Assembly: GCA_002049455.2 (NCBI GenBank)
Contig: KV918823.1
Span: 236,288-300,287, forward strand
Length of the DNA: 64,000 bases
Direction: 5' to 3'
From: Porphyra umbilicalis
Lineage: Eukaryota; Rhodophyta; Bangiophyceae; Bangiales; Bangiaceae
Shown here: positions 1 through 11,650 of the stretch, in pieces
Position numbering within the stretch: position 1 is the stretch's first letter
Layout: every line of letters starts with the position of its first letter
Translations under genes and position numbers: made by a program
Notes under the pieces: generated by a model
Seen by the model: only the letters and a program-made list of their open reading frames with translations
The model's database searches: none
Told to the model about the DNA's origin: nothing

Positions 1-319
1 CCGGCTGTGTTGCCAAGACGGGGGGGGCGGGTACGGGGTGGGGCCATCGGGATTGGCTGGATGTCGGGGGAGGCCGAGGGAAGCCGTGAAAGGGCGGTGG
101 AGGGATGAGGGGGGGAATGGTTCGAGGAGCGTTGATTTCCAGCTCGAACTGGGGCAGTCCTGAAGGGCTTGGCAGGCGGGGTACTTTTGTGGGTCGCCCG
201 ACTGGTTTTTCAAGGTAGCCACATCCACCCTTCGGAGCTTCGGCATGTATCAAATGTGAGTCGGCAGTCTGCCACACTCCGTGCGGATTCGCTTACAGTG
301 TAATGGGGTAGAGACTCCT

Positions 320-515
320 GACGGCGTCGGTGACGGCGCCCTGTGACCACGCCTGCGATTTCAGGTGGACTGCCGACGGCGCCGGTGACGGCGCCCTGTG
401 CGCACTCCTGCGATTGCGGGTGCACTGCCGACGGCGCCTGTGTCGGCGCCCCGTGCGTACACCCACGGTCGCGGGTGATTTAGAGACGGCGCTGGTGACG
501 GAGTCAAGCACACTG
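320..515. repeat. 55-bp tandem repeat, about 3.6 copies
   Basis: The core gacggcg starts at 320, 375, 430 and 485, an exact 55-base period, and the copies diverge slightly. It lies just upstream of the Harbinger-type transposase relic and could be that element's subterminal repeat (inference). No spacers or palindromic repeats are present, so this is not CRISPR-like. Confidence 0.9.
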
Positions 516-557
516 GACGGATCGCGAGGTGGTTGAGGGACGGCTGCTGGTAGGGGT

Positions 558-1589
558 GTGGAGAGTCATTGCGAGGTCCAACGAGGGCTGCATGCAATGG
601 TGTCGCAGTCTGAATTTACCACCAGCGCTCTGCGGCGCCGACGGTCACACCTACGTCGGGTCATATGTGCACAGACTGCTCTGGATCACGGCATTGAAGA
701 GATACGGGCCGTGCTTGTGCGATACATCCGTGTTGGAGGGTACATCCGACGGTCCCTGCAGCGCTCGGAGCGCGTCAGTGCTGTAGCATTCAACCTGAAT
801 GTATTCTCCCAGCAGGAGGCTTTGATTATCTTTCGCTTTTTTGTGCCCGACCTCGGTCGACTGTCTTCTTTGTTGGACTTGCAAGTTGATGTGTCACGGC
901 GCCGCTACAATGTGTCTCCCATCGAATGCGTGGCTATTGTCCTTCGTCGCCTTGCCTCTCCCTGCAGGTGGACAGACTTGGAGTTGCTGTTTGGTCGCTC
1001 CGCATCGTCTCTGAGTGAGATATTCTGTCGGGGCGTGGACGAGCTGATTGGGCGGTGGGGTCACCTGATCACGACATGGTGAGCAGCGCTCATGGCAGAG
1101 CGTGCGGCTGCATCCGCGGCCGCTATTGCAGGTAAGGATGCACCGCTTCAAACGTGTGTTGGAGTCATTTATGGCACCCTCATTTGCATTGCGCGACCTG
1201 ACAGTGGACTGCAGCGTGTTTGTTATCACGGGCACAAATGCCGCCATGCCATTAAGTTCAAGAGCATCTGTACCCCCGATGGACTTTTGTTTCATCTTTT
1301 GGGACCGGTTTAGGGCCGCCGTCACGACATGCTCTTGTACCACGAGTCTGGCATAGACGCGCAGCTTGAGGCGACGTTTCTCATTGATGAGACTCAGTTT
1401 TGCATCTATGGTGATTATGCGTAAGTTTTTTGTGCCTGGATACAGTGTGGCTATGGTGCTTGGCCTGATGGTGACGCAGAGAAGCAAGCGTACGATGGTG
1501 CTATGAACCGCCTGCGAGAGACGGTTGAGTGGGGATTCAAAGAACTGAAGCAGCAGTTCACGTCCCTCGACGTTACACTCGAAGGCTGA
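558..1589 (+). pseudogene. PIF/Harbinger-type (DDE_Tnp_4-like) transposase, decayed
   Basis: One frame reads through the region and is interrupted by a TGA at 1080, a TAG at 1311 and a TAA near 1422; the final stop is the TGA at 1587. The N-terminal helical block reads VSPIECVAIVLRRLASPCRW and then LELLFGRSASSLSEIF, the usual fold before the catalytic domain. The catalytic part follows: VIYGTLICIARP, then YHGHKCRHAIKFKS, GRRHDMLLYHESG and finally ETVEWGFKELKQQF. These are hallmarks of Harbinger-like DDE transposases. The first catalytic Asp (normally in xIDGT) is Tyr here; the Asp of GRRHD and the Glu of VEWGF remain. The 558 start is only the first in-frame Met. The element is inactive. Terminal repeats were not found. 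Confidence 0.85.
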
Positions 1590-2785
1590 CCACCGTCCAC
1601 CCCATGAGCCCGTTTAAATTGCTTTGAGGCCAGTACACGTTGCGGAAGTACTTGTGAACGAGACGCTGTGCACGTAAAACGGGACCGCGAGAATGACACG
1701 GGACGTTGTGCTGTACGTTATTGGCATGCACATGTCCGCAAGCTTTAGGCAGTGTCGCCCACCTCTTTCTTTTTTAGAGCAAGTTACGACGTCGTCTGTG
1801 CAGAGCGTTTGTTTGGTTTCCAGCTACGAATCGCCCTCCCTTGGGTAAAAAACGCGGTCGAGTACGTTGTACAGGCCGGAAGCGACGATTCCAGCCGTAT
1901 TCAGTCGGAGCCGTTAACTGTATTTACGAAGAAGATGGGATTGTGCTCTCTAAGGGGCACGTTTTTGCATTTTTGAGCAGGGTAGGGCGGCATCCCCGCA
2001 CTTTGTCAGTCGGTGGCTCCCCTGATCGTTCTCCGGCCGGCTGTGCACCGCGTGCCAGGCCGCATGCCCGATTCATTCTCTCTTTCTCCTCGTGTGCCAC
2101 GCGCGGCTCTCCCGCGCGCGGCGGGTGGGGGGGCGGCCACCGCCGCTGGCGGCGTTTCCACCGCACTTGCCGCCGACCCAGCGGTGGGCGGTCGACGACC
2201 GCGCGCGCAGCTCGCGCCCGCATGCGCCAGCGGGCGGCGGCTGCGGCCGCTGCCGCAGCGGTGGTCGCCACGGTGGCGGCGGCGGCTGCGGCCGTCGTAT
2301 CCCCCGTGGTGGCGGGGCGCGGGCGCGGCGGCGGCAGCGGCGCGGCAGCCACCACCGCCCGTCGCGCGGCGGCCGCCGAGGAAATCTGGCGGGGGGGGCG
2401 GCACGCCCTCCCGACGGCCTGGTGGCGCCCGAGCCGCCGCGCCCCGACGCCACTGCCGCCACCGCCATCGCAGATGCGTCCACCGCGGTGCCGACGGCGC
2501 CTCGGTGGGGGTGCAGCGGCGCGGCGGGCGCTGGCGCCGAGCGCCACGCCGACGAGGGGAATGCAGGACTTTCATCTTGTGCAAAGGTCGTGGAAGCGCG
2601 GGGATACAGCGTTGGGGGATGATCGAAGTCCCCCGCTCTCGCCCCGCTGGTCCGCCGTCCACTCGCGTGGTCTGCGTGGCGGAGACATCCTACGGGACGA
2701 TAACCTAGAGGTAACGTAGAGGTCTAGGTTTCTGGAGGCCCCCGCATGACCCCAACCGCCCGGCTGAAAACCTAGACAAGCCCTA
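1590..2785. other. Intergenic, with GC-rich low-complexity DNA at about 2090-2560
   Basis: No conserved gene was seen. About 2090-2560 is CGG/GCC-rich and open in several frames on both strands, giving Arg/Ala/Gly/Pro-rich translations. That follows from composition and is not evidence of coding. Confidence 0.6.
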
Positions 2786-3065
2786 GTGTCTATTCTACTG
2801 CTCCCGAGGATCAAATGAGGCTCAGATGAGGCTCAAATGAGGCTCCCTCTCACATGGCCTGGAAACGCGCCCTATTTGGGGTGGCTGGGGCACCCCCTCC
2901 GAGTTTTCATCGTACACAGCCGCCGAGTTGGCCCATAGGTGAGTGGACTGCGCCGAGTTCAGATCTATTCTCAGCCAAGGCCGGGAACATGGTCACAGAG
3001 AGGCATTAAAAACAGCGTCAGATGAGGGGAATCGGCTCAAATGAGGCGTCCAGTAGAATAGACAC
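2786..3065. mobile_element. MITE (280 bp) with 15-bp perfect terminal inverted repeats, TA target site
   Basis: The left end gtgtctattctactg (2786-2800) is an exact reverse complement of 3051-3065. Both ends are flanked by TA (2784-2785 and 3066-3067), as expected for Tc1/mariner-type non-autonomous elements. The flanks can also be read as CTAG. Near the left end are three short repeats of the type aaatgaggctc (2813-2843). There is no coding capacity. Confidence 0.85.
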
Positions 3066-5115
3066 TAGAAGAGTTGCAGTTTGATTGGCCCACAATCGCT
3101 CTCAGAACGTTTGAGAACCCATGGAGAACCACGTGTGGTGGGCATTGGTCGTGGCTTCTGATTGGTCAGCATAGACAACCACTCTTGAGACAGCCGCTTC
3201 GATACGTCGCTACTCATTTGGCTTCGATAGATGTTCGTAGTTCTGCACTTGATGCTTCGAAAGTACCCTCCTTTATTTCTCACGTTACGTGGGACAAAAA
3301 TTCATGCTGGGCCTGCTCCTCAAGCTGCAGCCCCTGGGCGTCACCCACCTCCTCCACCGGCCCCTGTGGGTTGCCACCTGCAGCATCCGCGTTGTTCTCC
3401 AGCTTCTTGAGATTCCTTGCCACGTGTTGTTGGCGGTAGACAAGGCTTCGTGACACCATGTAAATCCCCCCCCGCGCGGTCGTGTACCGCTGGCAAGAGG
3501 AATCACCCGCCTCTGCCCTCTCCCCCAGAGAACGTGCCACCGAGCCAGGCATTGGTGCGTCTCTACGCGAGGCGGGGGCCGACAGGGGAGCTGAAGGGGC
3601 CGGAGGAGCCACCTGACCAAAAGAAAGAGCCGGCGCCGATGGGCGAGGGGCAGGACGCATCGTCGTGGAAAGTTAAGAAGCCAACGATTGGTGAGCCACG
3701 GTTGGATGGACTGACGGTGCAGAGTGCTGTCGAGGAGGTGCAGGACCAGGACTCGCCGACGAGGAAGATGCACGATGACGACGAACAGCCTCATGGCGGG
3801 TGGCGGTTGTCGATGGCGCGGGGGAGGACGAAGGTGCCGCACGTGCAGCCGGCGTCCGTGGAGGGCGGCGGGTAGGTGCACACGGTGCAGCCGTCGTCGG
3901 TGATGGGTGTGCACACGTGCTCCCGAGAGCGGGGGGGGGGAGCGCCGCGGCCGCGCTTGCAGCAGCGAGTAATCCTGCAAGTCAGCACAGGTAGAAAGCG
4001 CGCAGCCATATACTAGAAATAAGCGAAAAGAAAGCGTGCAACCCAGTCAGAAGAAAAGAACGTTAAAAGGTAGGGATGCACAACGGGGAAACAAAAAGAA
4101 ATATTGGTACGCCCAGTGCTCGAGTGACACGGCAGCAGTTGGCGAAGCTGTCGCTCAGGAGACTAGCGATCGTACCATCTACATTACCAGCAGGTGAGTG
4201 TGATGATAGCTTTTGTTGGCACTGTCGGTTGGATGACCTCGGTGGCATGGTTGCGTATGGCCAACGGGTATGGAAAGAAGAACGGCATGGTACTGGTCGA
4301 GGAGACGACGGTGATAGAGCCAGACGGCCGAGAGCGTAGGTGACGTCGTGGAGCGAAACACCGCTGTTCGTTGCTTCCGTTGCCACCCTCCAGTGATAAA
4401 TGCATAATTAATTTCATTTCATTTCTTGACGACAGAACGTGATGAAAGCACACGTCCAATCAGGATGCTGATCCTCCATACAGCCAAAGAAAACTAACTG
4501 GGTGATGGAACATAGAGTGGAAGACAGTGAATCGTTCTGCGATACTTTCAAGACTCGTAGAGGAGTATTTGACTCATCGTATATACCGGGCGGTGGTGTC
4601 ACCCTCGCCCACGGCACGCCGAATGCGGCGCATCCGTGCATCTTCGGCGGAAATCCCCACCCTCCCTTATTGCATCTGCCAGCACCAGCTCCCCACGCGT
4701 GGACAAACGGTATATCTTTCTCCCTGTCTGCGTCGTCTGTCGGTTCGGTTGCGCTTGGGGCCCTTGCCCCTGACTCCATTCCCTCTCCTTGTTGCCATGG
4801 GCGATGGGGCGCCCGTCGTGGCTGCCCTCCTCCCTTTTTTCAAGGAAAATTGAACAGTGTCGCTGCAATGGTGTCTGTGGCGCTGACACTGTTCGTCCAC
4901 CTTTCTGTCAATGGCAGAGCTGTTACCGCCTCGTTGGCATTGATCCCCCCCATCCCGATCCTCCCCGCTGGCAGATGCTCCACTTGCAAGATGGCTCAAT
5001 TTCCCTGTGTTTGACTGACTGACGTTTCTTTATGGATAAGTCGCACTCTGACGAGTGGGCGGCTCATGTTGGTTGGCCCTCTGGCTTGGCAATAAATGAA
5101 GAAAACTGTTTGGCT
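3066..5115. other. No recognisable gene
   Basis: The segment has mixed composition. About 3285-4010 has overlapping Pro/Arg-rich ORFs on both strands without conserved motifs. Part of 4380-5115 is probably the outer portion of the CACTA element, but no CACTG-type left terminus was found. Confidence 0.4.
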
Positions 5116-8000
5116 CTAGGAATCGGGGCTAAACCTATCCCTACAACACAATACCCCGTGCTTCTTGGCCATGTCGAGTGTCCCGACGATTGCGTCAATG
5201 GCCAGAACATTGACGTACCTCAGTCGCCCCCCCAGTGAGGTGAAAAAGCGAGTGTCCCGCCGCTGTTCTGGCAGCCCGTAGGTGCCGCGGCGGTCAGCGC
5301 AAGAAATCACGCACTCGATTTCTGCAAACACCATTGGCGTATCTCCTACAAAGACCAGTGCAAAGTGGTGCACCGCACCATAGACGGTGGCGGCGGCCTG
5401 CTCTACGCGTCCCCCGCGGGTGCGTCGGTTGACCCGCAACGTCACTCGAACGAGGTGGTTCCGCCTATAGTTTATGCTTCTTGCTCCCCTAATAGTCCCA
5501 GCCACTTGTCCTGGTGCCAGCCTTAAGGCGAAGTACTTCTTGGCGGTTACTCGATCTGGTACGACCGCAACTCCTTCCAGATCGAGAACTTCTCGCATGC
5601 GCTCGAGTTCCATGCCAGTCAAACCAGCAAGATCATTCCTAGGAGGGACACCCCGGGATCATCGATGCCAGGTACCTTGTGCGCTCCAGTGGGCTGGTTC
5701 TGGACAGCCTGGACGGACTTCCCAGTAGCCTCGGCCCATTCTTGTGCTGCGTACGTCTCTGCGTACATGCAGATCAGCTCCGAGTTGTACTTGTGCGAAA
5801 TGGCGTTCATCAGCGAAGCATATGACTGGCTATGCGACACAATGAGGTTTGGCAGGGTGCCAATAAGCCGCTCAATAGGGAACTGCCAGTAGCGCCAGTC
5901 GGGGCCGCAACTGCGCATGTTGGTAACGATGTCTAACAGGGCGACGAATACATCGCGGCATACCTTCAGGCGCTCAGGACGCTCAGCGTAGATGTACTCG
6001 TAGAATGCCCGGCAGAAACTCTTGATATGGCTCTCGACAGTTGTGAGCTCCACCTCAGAGAGTCCAGAAGGCCAAAACATCAGCCGAGCGCCTTTGCAAA
6101 TGTACAGGAAGGCCACGAAAACCTCCTCCGTTAGGCAGTTTTCCAGGACGACCTTCCTCACGCTCAAAAGGAAGAACATCCAGTCAGACGCTTTGTACGA
6201 CCCGGAATGACCGTTGCTGTCCCAAAGAGAACGCGTCTGGGTGCTGGGCACCGTTGTTCGGCCAGCCTCTATCTCATGCCCGATAGAGGTGACATTGGTC
6301 TTGCGTAAAATTTAGGGCTCCGGCGCCGTGCCCATGACGCCAAATTCGCAGGAGAAGAGCTCCCAAAGCCGCTGCGTGACGTTGGACAGCACGAGATGCA
6401 TGGTATCGTCTGGTAGCGCTGCCGGCCCGAATTTCCACAAGTTGCCCATGTTGGGGTACCTCAACTTGTCCTCTGGGATAGGGGCGAAAAAGAGGGAGTA
6501 CCCCGTTAAGCCCGACTTTATGGTCAGCGCGTCGACAGCCGCTAAGCTCTTTACCTCCCTACCAGCAGCTTCGACCTCCTCGGCGTGCTTGGCGATACTC
6601 TGGGCAGTTCTACACCGCGTAGCAGACCTTTCGGATGCTGAATCGCATCCTTTTCGGCGGGAATGGGTCGACAGGGGGGTAGTAGTACCGCATTTTGACG
6701 CGGACGCCGAACAGTTCCCGGAAGCGCCCGGGACGCTGGCCATTGTGACCCTTTACGTTGAGCAGCTTGTCTCCGCCAGTAATAACCGTCGTATTGCTGA
6801 TCCCCGAATTCTGTCCTGGTGGACAGAGACTGACTTGCGGACCGACTCTCTCCACCAATCAGATACGCCCCTGGGACTGACTTGGTGCGCCTGATTGCTT
6901 ACATGTGCCCATCCAGTCGGGCAGCTTGCTCCGTGCCAAGAAAATCGGATCAAGGGGCAACAAACAGTGAGTTCTGCTGGATGCACGGTCCTGGCATCGA
7001 ATGCGGGCTTTCTATTGGCTTTGATGCCTTTTTACTGTCGTTTTCGACCAATAGAATGCTGTTATTCACAGTCAGTCTCTGTCTCTGTCCCCCAGGACAA
7101 AATTCGGGGATCAGCAATACACTGCAACACATATGCGTAGAGCGTACTTGTACCGTCCCGTCCCGCCACTTTGATGCCGTCAATTTCTTTGGCCAATTCG
7201 TCGAGCTCCTTGGCAACTGGATGAAGAAAAGACTCCAGGTCGACTGGCTGGCGCGGGCCCGGCGTCTCAGCGAGAATAATTTGAGCTCCGTTCTTGACTC
7301 GTTCGCCTGGATGCACGCTTAGTACGGTCGCCACGATTGGCCAGCCTTGGAAACCCCGCTGACGCCACGCCTAGAAACCGTCCATGGAAATGCTAAGCGC
7401 CACGCACAAGTCCGTGTCGAACAGGCCTGCAGCTCCGGCTTCTCGAAACTTCATACCGTCGTGCCAATCTCGCACGCGGTCCACCGGTGCCTTGGCTGCC
7501 GCGCGCGCCTCGGCCATGGCCGCCGTCATACTTGGGCCGACCTCTGGATCTGCCAGCATTGTGCGCAGCCAGGCACTAAGCGAGTAGTAAACCGTCTGCT
7601 TATCCGGGGCACCACTTGATAACCGCCGGGCAGCTCCGCAATAGTCACAGCTAGCGTGACTCTCGCGGTGCGCGACGAACGCACCCCAGCCGCTGCGGCA
7701 CGAGTCCTCGGTGGGGCTCGACACGCATGCTCTCTTGCGTCTGCTGTTGCCTCCAGAGAGGTTATTATAGAACCACGTGCGCTCGGGCACCAGCGAAGTC
7801 CCGCCCAAAACACCCTGGGAGCACAGGGAACAGGAGCACTCCCGCATCGTGCCCGGGGATCTGCGTTCGGGGGGACGGGGGAGGGTAGGGGGGGGGCGGC
7901 GGAGCCGACAGTCGAAGGAGGCAGCGCGGTCAGGGGTGCGAGGCCAAAGGGGTAGGAAGGAGCGGAACACGCAGGCGTGCGAGTGGCGATGGACAAGCAA
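5116..8000 (-). pseudogene. CACTA/EnSpm (Tnp2, Transposase_21-like) transposase pseudogene
   Basis: Read from 8000 downward. A possible zinc motif CDYCG is followed by YYSLSAWLRTMLADPE, a DG-containing segment and VALSISMDGF (7.37 kb), the conserved Tnp2 block with a catalytic Asp. Then come GFQGWPIVATVLS and ETPGPRQPVDLESFLHPVAK (PGP motif), the GHNG block, LPDDTMHLVLSNV, KASDWMFFLLS, and WRYWQFPIERLIGTLPN, comparable to the DUF4218-type FERL region. The C-terminal region (5116-5622) carries VYGAVHHFALVFV. Lesions: an in-frame TAG at 7371, a MITE insertion at 6794-7117, a frameshift near 6640, a TAA at 6312, and a frameshift near 5620. The expected PCRFC cysteines are replaced (PGRFR). Order and motifs fit CACTA elements well. 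It is dead. Confidence 0.85.
6794..7117. mobile_element. MITE family A copy 1 (324 bp), nested in the CACTA transposase
   Basis: The ends ttgctgatccccgaatt and its reverse complement (finishing at 7117) form an inverted repeat of about 50 bp with a few mismatches. TA duplications lie at 6792-6793 and 7118-7119. Removing the element plus one TA (326 bases) brings the two halves of the transposase back into one frame, so it inserted into an existing transposase gene. Copy 2 at 29421-29819 carries about 75 bp more in the interior, so copy 1 has an internal deletion. Confidence 0.92.
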
Positions 8001-8072
8001 AGTGGCAGGTCGAAGGGAACCGACGGTGCCATTAAAATTTGCTGCTTGCTGGGCAACGAACGCCTCTCATTA

Positions 8073-8201
8073 TTGTGCTTCTCACAAAAACTGGATCCGC
8101 AACATCCGCTTCAGCATCATGAACCGCCCCCTGAGCCAATGAAACAGTGATTTTGCAACGGAAGCTGATGCACGGAGGTCCAGTTTTTGTGAGAAGCACA
8201 A
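8073..8201. mobile_element. Short TIR element (129 bp)
   Basis: Terminal inverted repeats of about 23-24 bp start ttgtgcttctcacaaaaact and are perfect, with TA on both sides (8071-8072 and 8202-8203). The whole unit could fold as an imperfect hairpin. It is probably a tiny mariner-type MITE lying inside or beside the CACTA element. There is no coding potential. Confidence 0.8.
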
Positions 8202-9416
8202 TAGACGGCCTTTTGTAGTCGAAGCTCGCTCTCGTGTCCTTTCTAGACTGTTCCAGCAGCTTCTTGCATGCCTGGAAGCCCCCCTCGAGAGCACTCCAGA
8301 AAGGCCGGTGCGAAATTCGTCGCGTGATGCACTTGGGATCCATCCGGATCTGGGTGCCAAAAACCCAGACGAGACCTGGAGGTGTAGGTATTGTCTAGAC
8401 TTTTGTCCCGTAGGGACTGCGCAAGGGCGATTGTACGGGGCTCCCGTGGTGGCCGCCCTGTGGTGTGGGTGGGAAAGGGGTGGAAAAAAGACGACGACGC
8501 TGTTTTGGTATGGCGAATGAGTGGCGTAGGTGTAGGTGTCATTGTGTCTGAGCAGCGTTGCCTCTTGTCAGAGCTCCCTCAGAAGTTGCCCGTGACGCTC
8601 TTGTCAATCTTTCGTCGTGTGAAAACGGTTTTGTCGTTTCGAAAGTCCAGGGTGTTTTCGCGAACGCGCTTTCAGTGAAGAGTTCAAAGTATACTTAATA
8701 TGCAATCCATCTATGGTTCTGACCAATTCAAGTGCGTGCCGACAGAATGAAGTTGTGTACTTGCTTACAGACTGCCAGATCAGGTCTCGACGACGCACAA
8801 GCCGACGCCGTTCTCGGACCCCCCACCGGCCAGAAACGGCAGTGTTGTCGGCGGCGCACCTCCCAGAACAAAACCCCCCCGCCAAGTGCCCGAGGGGCCA
8901 CCCGCCACCCAGCTGCCCCGGGGCCTGGCGCGCCGCCGCCCCGATCGCCGTCTGCGGGCTGCGCGCCCCACTGCGCGCGGCGGCACGCGCCCGGCCCTCT
9001 CTCGACCACCCGTGCGTGTGGCGGCCGTCTGACGGTCCGACGCGCGGCGGTGCAGACGCGCCGTGGCCGCGGACACCCGACGCGCCGGACCGCGTCTGCG
9101 GCGCGCCCGACGTGTCGCCGCTGCCGCCGACGCGCGTCGCGACTGTGTGTGTGTGTGTGCCGTGCGCCACCTACTGCGTCTCCCTCTGTCCGACGAGTCG
9201 CCGTCCGCGCTGCGTTGCCGACGTGCTCTTGTCCGACGCTACTCTCATCTCTGCTCTGGACGACGTTGCGCCCTTGACCTCCCGTTCACCGCCCGCTGCT
9301 CGCTCCCCCGCTCGCTTTGCCCACGGCGTCGGCTTTCCTCCTTCCCTCCACCCCTCACCCCCACAATCCCCCAGCCCCCACACCTTCCCTCACCTTCCCC
9401 CCCTACCTCGGCCACA
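8202..9416. other. Intergenic: CACTA end, then upstream region of the DUF2358 gene
   Basis: 8202-8677 is the outer part of the CACTA element. From about 8780 the DNA is GC-rich and open in several frames without recognisable domains. A (TG)n stretch lies near 9146-9159. Pyrimidine-rich DNA just before 9417 resembles the leaders ahead of the other core genes. Confidence 0.5.
8637..8677 (-). mobile_element. CACTG-type terminal inverted repeat of the CACTA element (transposase 5' side)
   Basis: On the minus strand this reads CACTGAAAGCGCGTTCGCG and then AAAACACCCTGGACTT. CACTA-superfamily termini start CACTA or CACTG, and this one sits outside the N-terminal side of the minus-strand transposase, facing inward as expected. 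A close relative lies at 11614-11650. The matching left terminus of this element was not found. The 3-base target candidate to the right is aag. Confidence 0.65.
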
Positions 9417-10468
9417 ATGCGGTCGCTACATGCCGGCTTTGTCGGCGCCCCTGGTGCGCTACCCCGTCCCCCCCCCGGGGCAGCCGCCACGCCGCCACCA
9501 CTCCACGGCCCCGCCGGACGGTGGCCACGCCCCGCCGCCCGCTGCGCGCGGCGGCGGCCACCCCCCTGCGGCGCCCGCGGCGCCACCCTCCCCGGCGGCC
9601 GTCACGGCGCCGCTGCCGTCGCGGCGGGAGCGGCCCGACGGCGCCGCGGCGCCTGCGGCCACCAACCGGCGGTCGGCGTCGCCCACGCGCGCCCCCCCCC
9701 TCCCCCCCCGTCAGCACCCCCATCGGCTGCGGACCCCCCCCCCCTCTCACGGCGGCCGCGGCAGCCGACGCAGACGCCCGCGCGGCCGCTGCTGCGTACG
9801 CGGCCAACCTCGGGTCGGTCATTGAGACGCTTCGGTCCGACTACCCGCAGCTGCTCGTCCGCCCGCCGGTCGGCGACATTTACACCCCAGACGTGGCTTT
9901 TGTGTCGGCGGGCCTCACGACCGCCGGCGCGGGCGCGTATGGGGCATTGTGGTGGGCCGTCCGCTCCGCGGCGCGCTTGTTGCTCGTGGAGGGGGAGGTG
10001 GCCGTGACGAGCTTGTACACCGACGCGGCAGCCGGCAAGGTGTATGTACGGTGGCGGCTGACGGGTATACTCCGTGGGGGGGGGACGTGGGCCGGCAGCG
10101 TCGACAACGCCCCTTGGGACAGGCCCGGTGGGGTGGGCGGCGCTGGGTTTGACGCCGTTAGCTGGTGGGGCGGCGCCGCCGCTGCCGGCGCGCCCGACAG
10201 AGGACGGGCGGCGTCGTCGGGTGGCGGCGCCCCTACGCCGGCATCTGGCCGACGCCTCGTCCGTGACGGGATGAGCGTGTACACGGTCGGTCAAGCGGGG
10301 TTGGTCGTCAAACACGAGGTCGTCGGCGCCGCGCCGACGCGGTCTCGCTTTGCGTCGGCGGGGGATGTTGTCGACCTGTGGGGGGGGTGCTCGCGGGCGG
10401 GGGGGTTGGCGGCGGGCGCCTCGCCGGCGCCGGCTCGGGCGCGGGTGGGGGGGGGGATGGCGGACTGA
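9417..10468 (+). CDS. DUF2358 (NTF2/SnoaL-like) family protein, probably plastid-targeted; frame change in a C-tract
   Basis: The conserved part (about 9806-10360) reads NLGSVIETLRSDYPQLLV, DIYTPDVAFV, YGALWWAVRSAARLLL, KVYVRWRLTGILRG and SVYTVGQAGLVVKHEV. This is the order seen in DUF2358 proteins of plants and algae: a short N-terminal helix, the F-V strand, the RW strand and the final K-HEV strand. The function of the family is unsettled; a cone-shaped NTF2-like fold is expected. The best start is the ATG at 9417 (cacaATG), giving MRSLHAGFVGAPGALP, a transit-peptide-like leader, but in a different frame from the domain. The switch must fall in the C-runs at about 9691-9745. Alternatively the protein is read wholly in the domain frame from about 9317, where no good leader is evident. 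A small intron cannot be excluded. A Gly/Ala-rich insert splits the last strands. Confidence 0.65.
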
Positions 10469-11613
10469 AGCGACAGAGGAGCGGGTAGAAGGGTAACACC
10501 GGGGCGTGGCATCCAGGAGCGTAGGGGGTGTGTGTGTATGTATATGGTGCGTGGGGCTAGATTGGTGTTTATTTGTGTCCCTTTTTGCTACCTGTGCGGT
10601 TGTCGACTGGCGGTCTCCAGCTGCTCTTGCGTGGGACAGGTGCGCCCGAGAACATCCGACAGCAACGACCAGGCCCAATGTTGCGGAAGAACACAGTCGA
10701 TAAGGAGTGCTGCACGTCGGGACGGCGAGCGCCTCCCGACACGGTCACGCCCGGGCCAAACCGCCCACGGCGCGCGGCACCGCGGCAGGGGCCCCACCCT
10801 GCCAGTCGTACCGCCTCCCGTCGTGCGGTCCACCATCACACACGCCCGAAAAGCACGCACGCGGCGATTCCCTTTATCCTGAACCACCCCAACCACCCCC
10901 TGCCCCCTCCTCCCTTCCCTTCCCACTGCAGCATCCACGTCGCGATGGCACGCTGACTACGAGTTGGGATCGTGGTGCAGACCACGCGGTTCCCACCGTC
11001 AATGCCATTGTCGCTGCCAAAGCAGCAAACGAGGCCCTCGGTGTTGACGGCGCCGTCGGCCGCGTCAAGGCCAGTGCGCTTGCCATACATGGCACCCCCA
11101 GCACCGCCCCAGCCGCGGGCAACCCGGTCGTTATCACCCCCACCGTCACGGCCGCCGACGCCGCCGCCTCACCCGCTGCTGCCGGGGTTTCCACCCGCCC
11201 GCCGCCGAGCGCCTGCGCATCTCCTGCACACGACTGAAGCGTGGGTGCGAGCGCCGCGTGCCGCCGCGGGCCGGTACCATGTGGTATGCGTGCGTAGCGG
11301 TGGCCGTACGGCACGACACCAGTCCCTCAGTGCCGGGTGGGGGAAATCGGGCACAGGAAGTTTTTCATACGGTGGTGCCAAAAGATGGACGATGGCTGGT
11401 CGTCGCTTCCGGGTCGTTTACTGGCCAGCAGGGGGCGGCACGTGGTGACGGTCGAACAGGAAAAGTGCTTGGCGGTGGGCCTACTTGCACCCACACAGCC
11501 GGCCGCTGCGGGGTGTTAAGGACGCAAGACCGCGCTTGCCAAGGGGATACGAGTGTCTGGCAACGGTGTGGGCCAAACATGTCGCTTGAGCACGACACAC
11601 GTGCGGAAAAACG
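10469..11613. other. No gene supported
   Basis: This is GC-rich DNA with overlapping ORFs on both strands. A + frame at about 10945-11230 gives an Ala/Val/Pro-rich stretch without motifs. It may be intergenic or a fast-evolving gene; nothing decides it. Confidence 0.4.
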
Positions 11614-11650
11614 GACTGAAAACGCGTTCGCGGAAATACCCTGGACTTGT
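11614..11650 (+). mobile_element. Second copy of the CACTG-type terminus, opposite orientation
   Basis: It reads gACTGAAAACGCGTTCGCG then GAAATACCCTGGACTT, nearly identical to the reverse complement of 8637-8677. The orientation makes it the left end of an element extending to the right, so the two copies do not bracket the DUF2358 gene as a transposon. No right end or transposase was recognised to the right. Confidence 0.6.

Noticed and set aside
320-515. Regular repeats considered as a CRISPR array
   Set aside because: The units are contiguous with no unique spacers, no cas genes exist, and the genome is eukaryotic. The 12-bp and 60-bp arrays fail for the same reasons.
8713-9825. 370-codon + ORF overlapping the start of the DUF2358 gene
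   Set aside because: Its translation is Pro/Arg/Ala-rich without motifs, and it is out of frame with the conserved domain.
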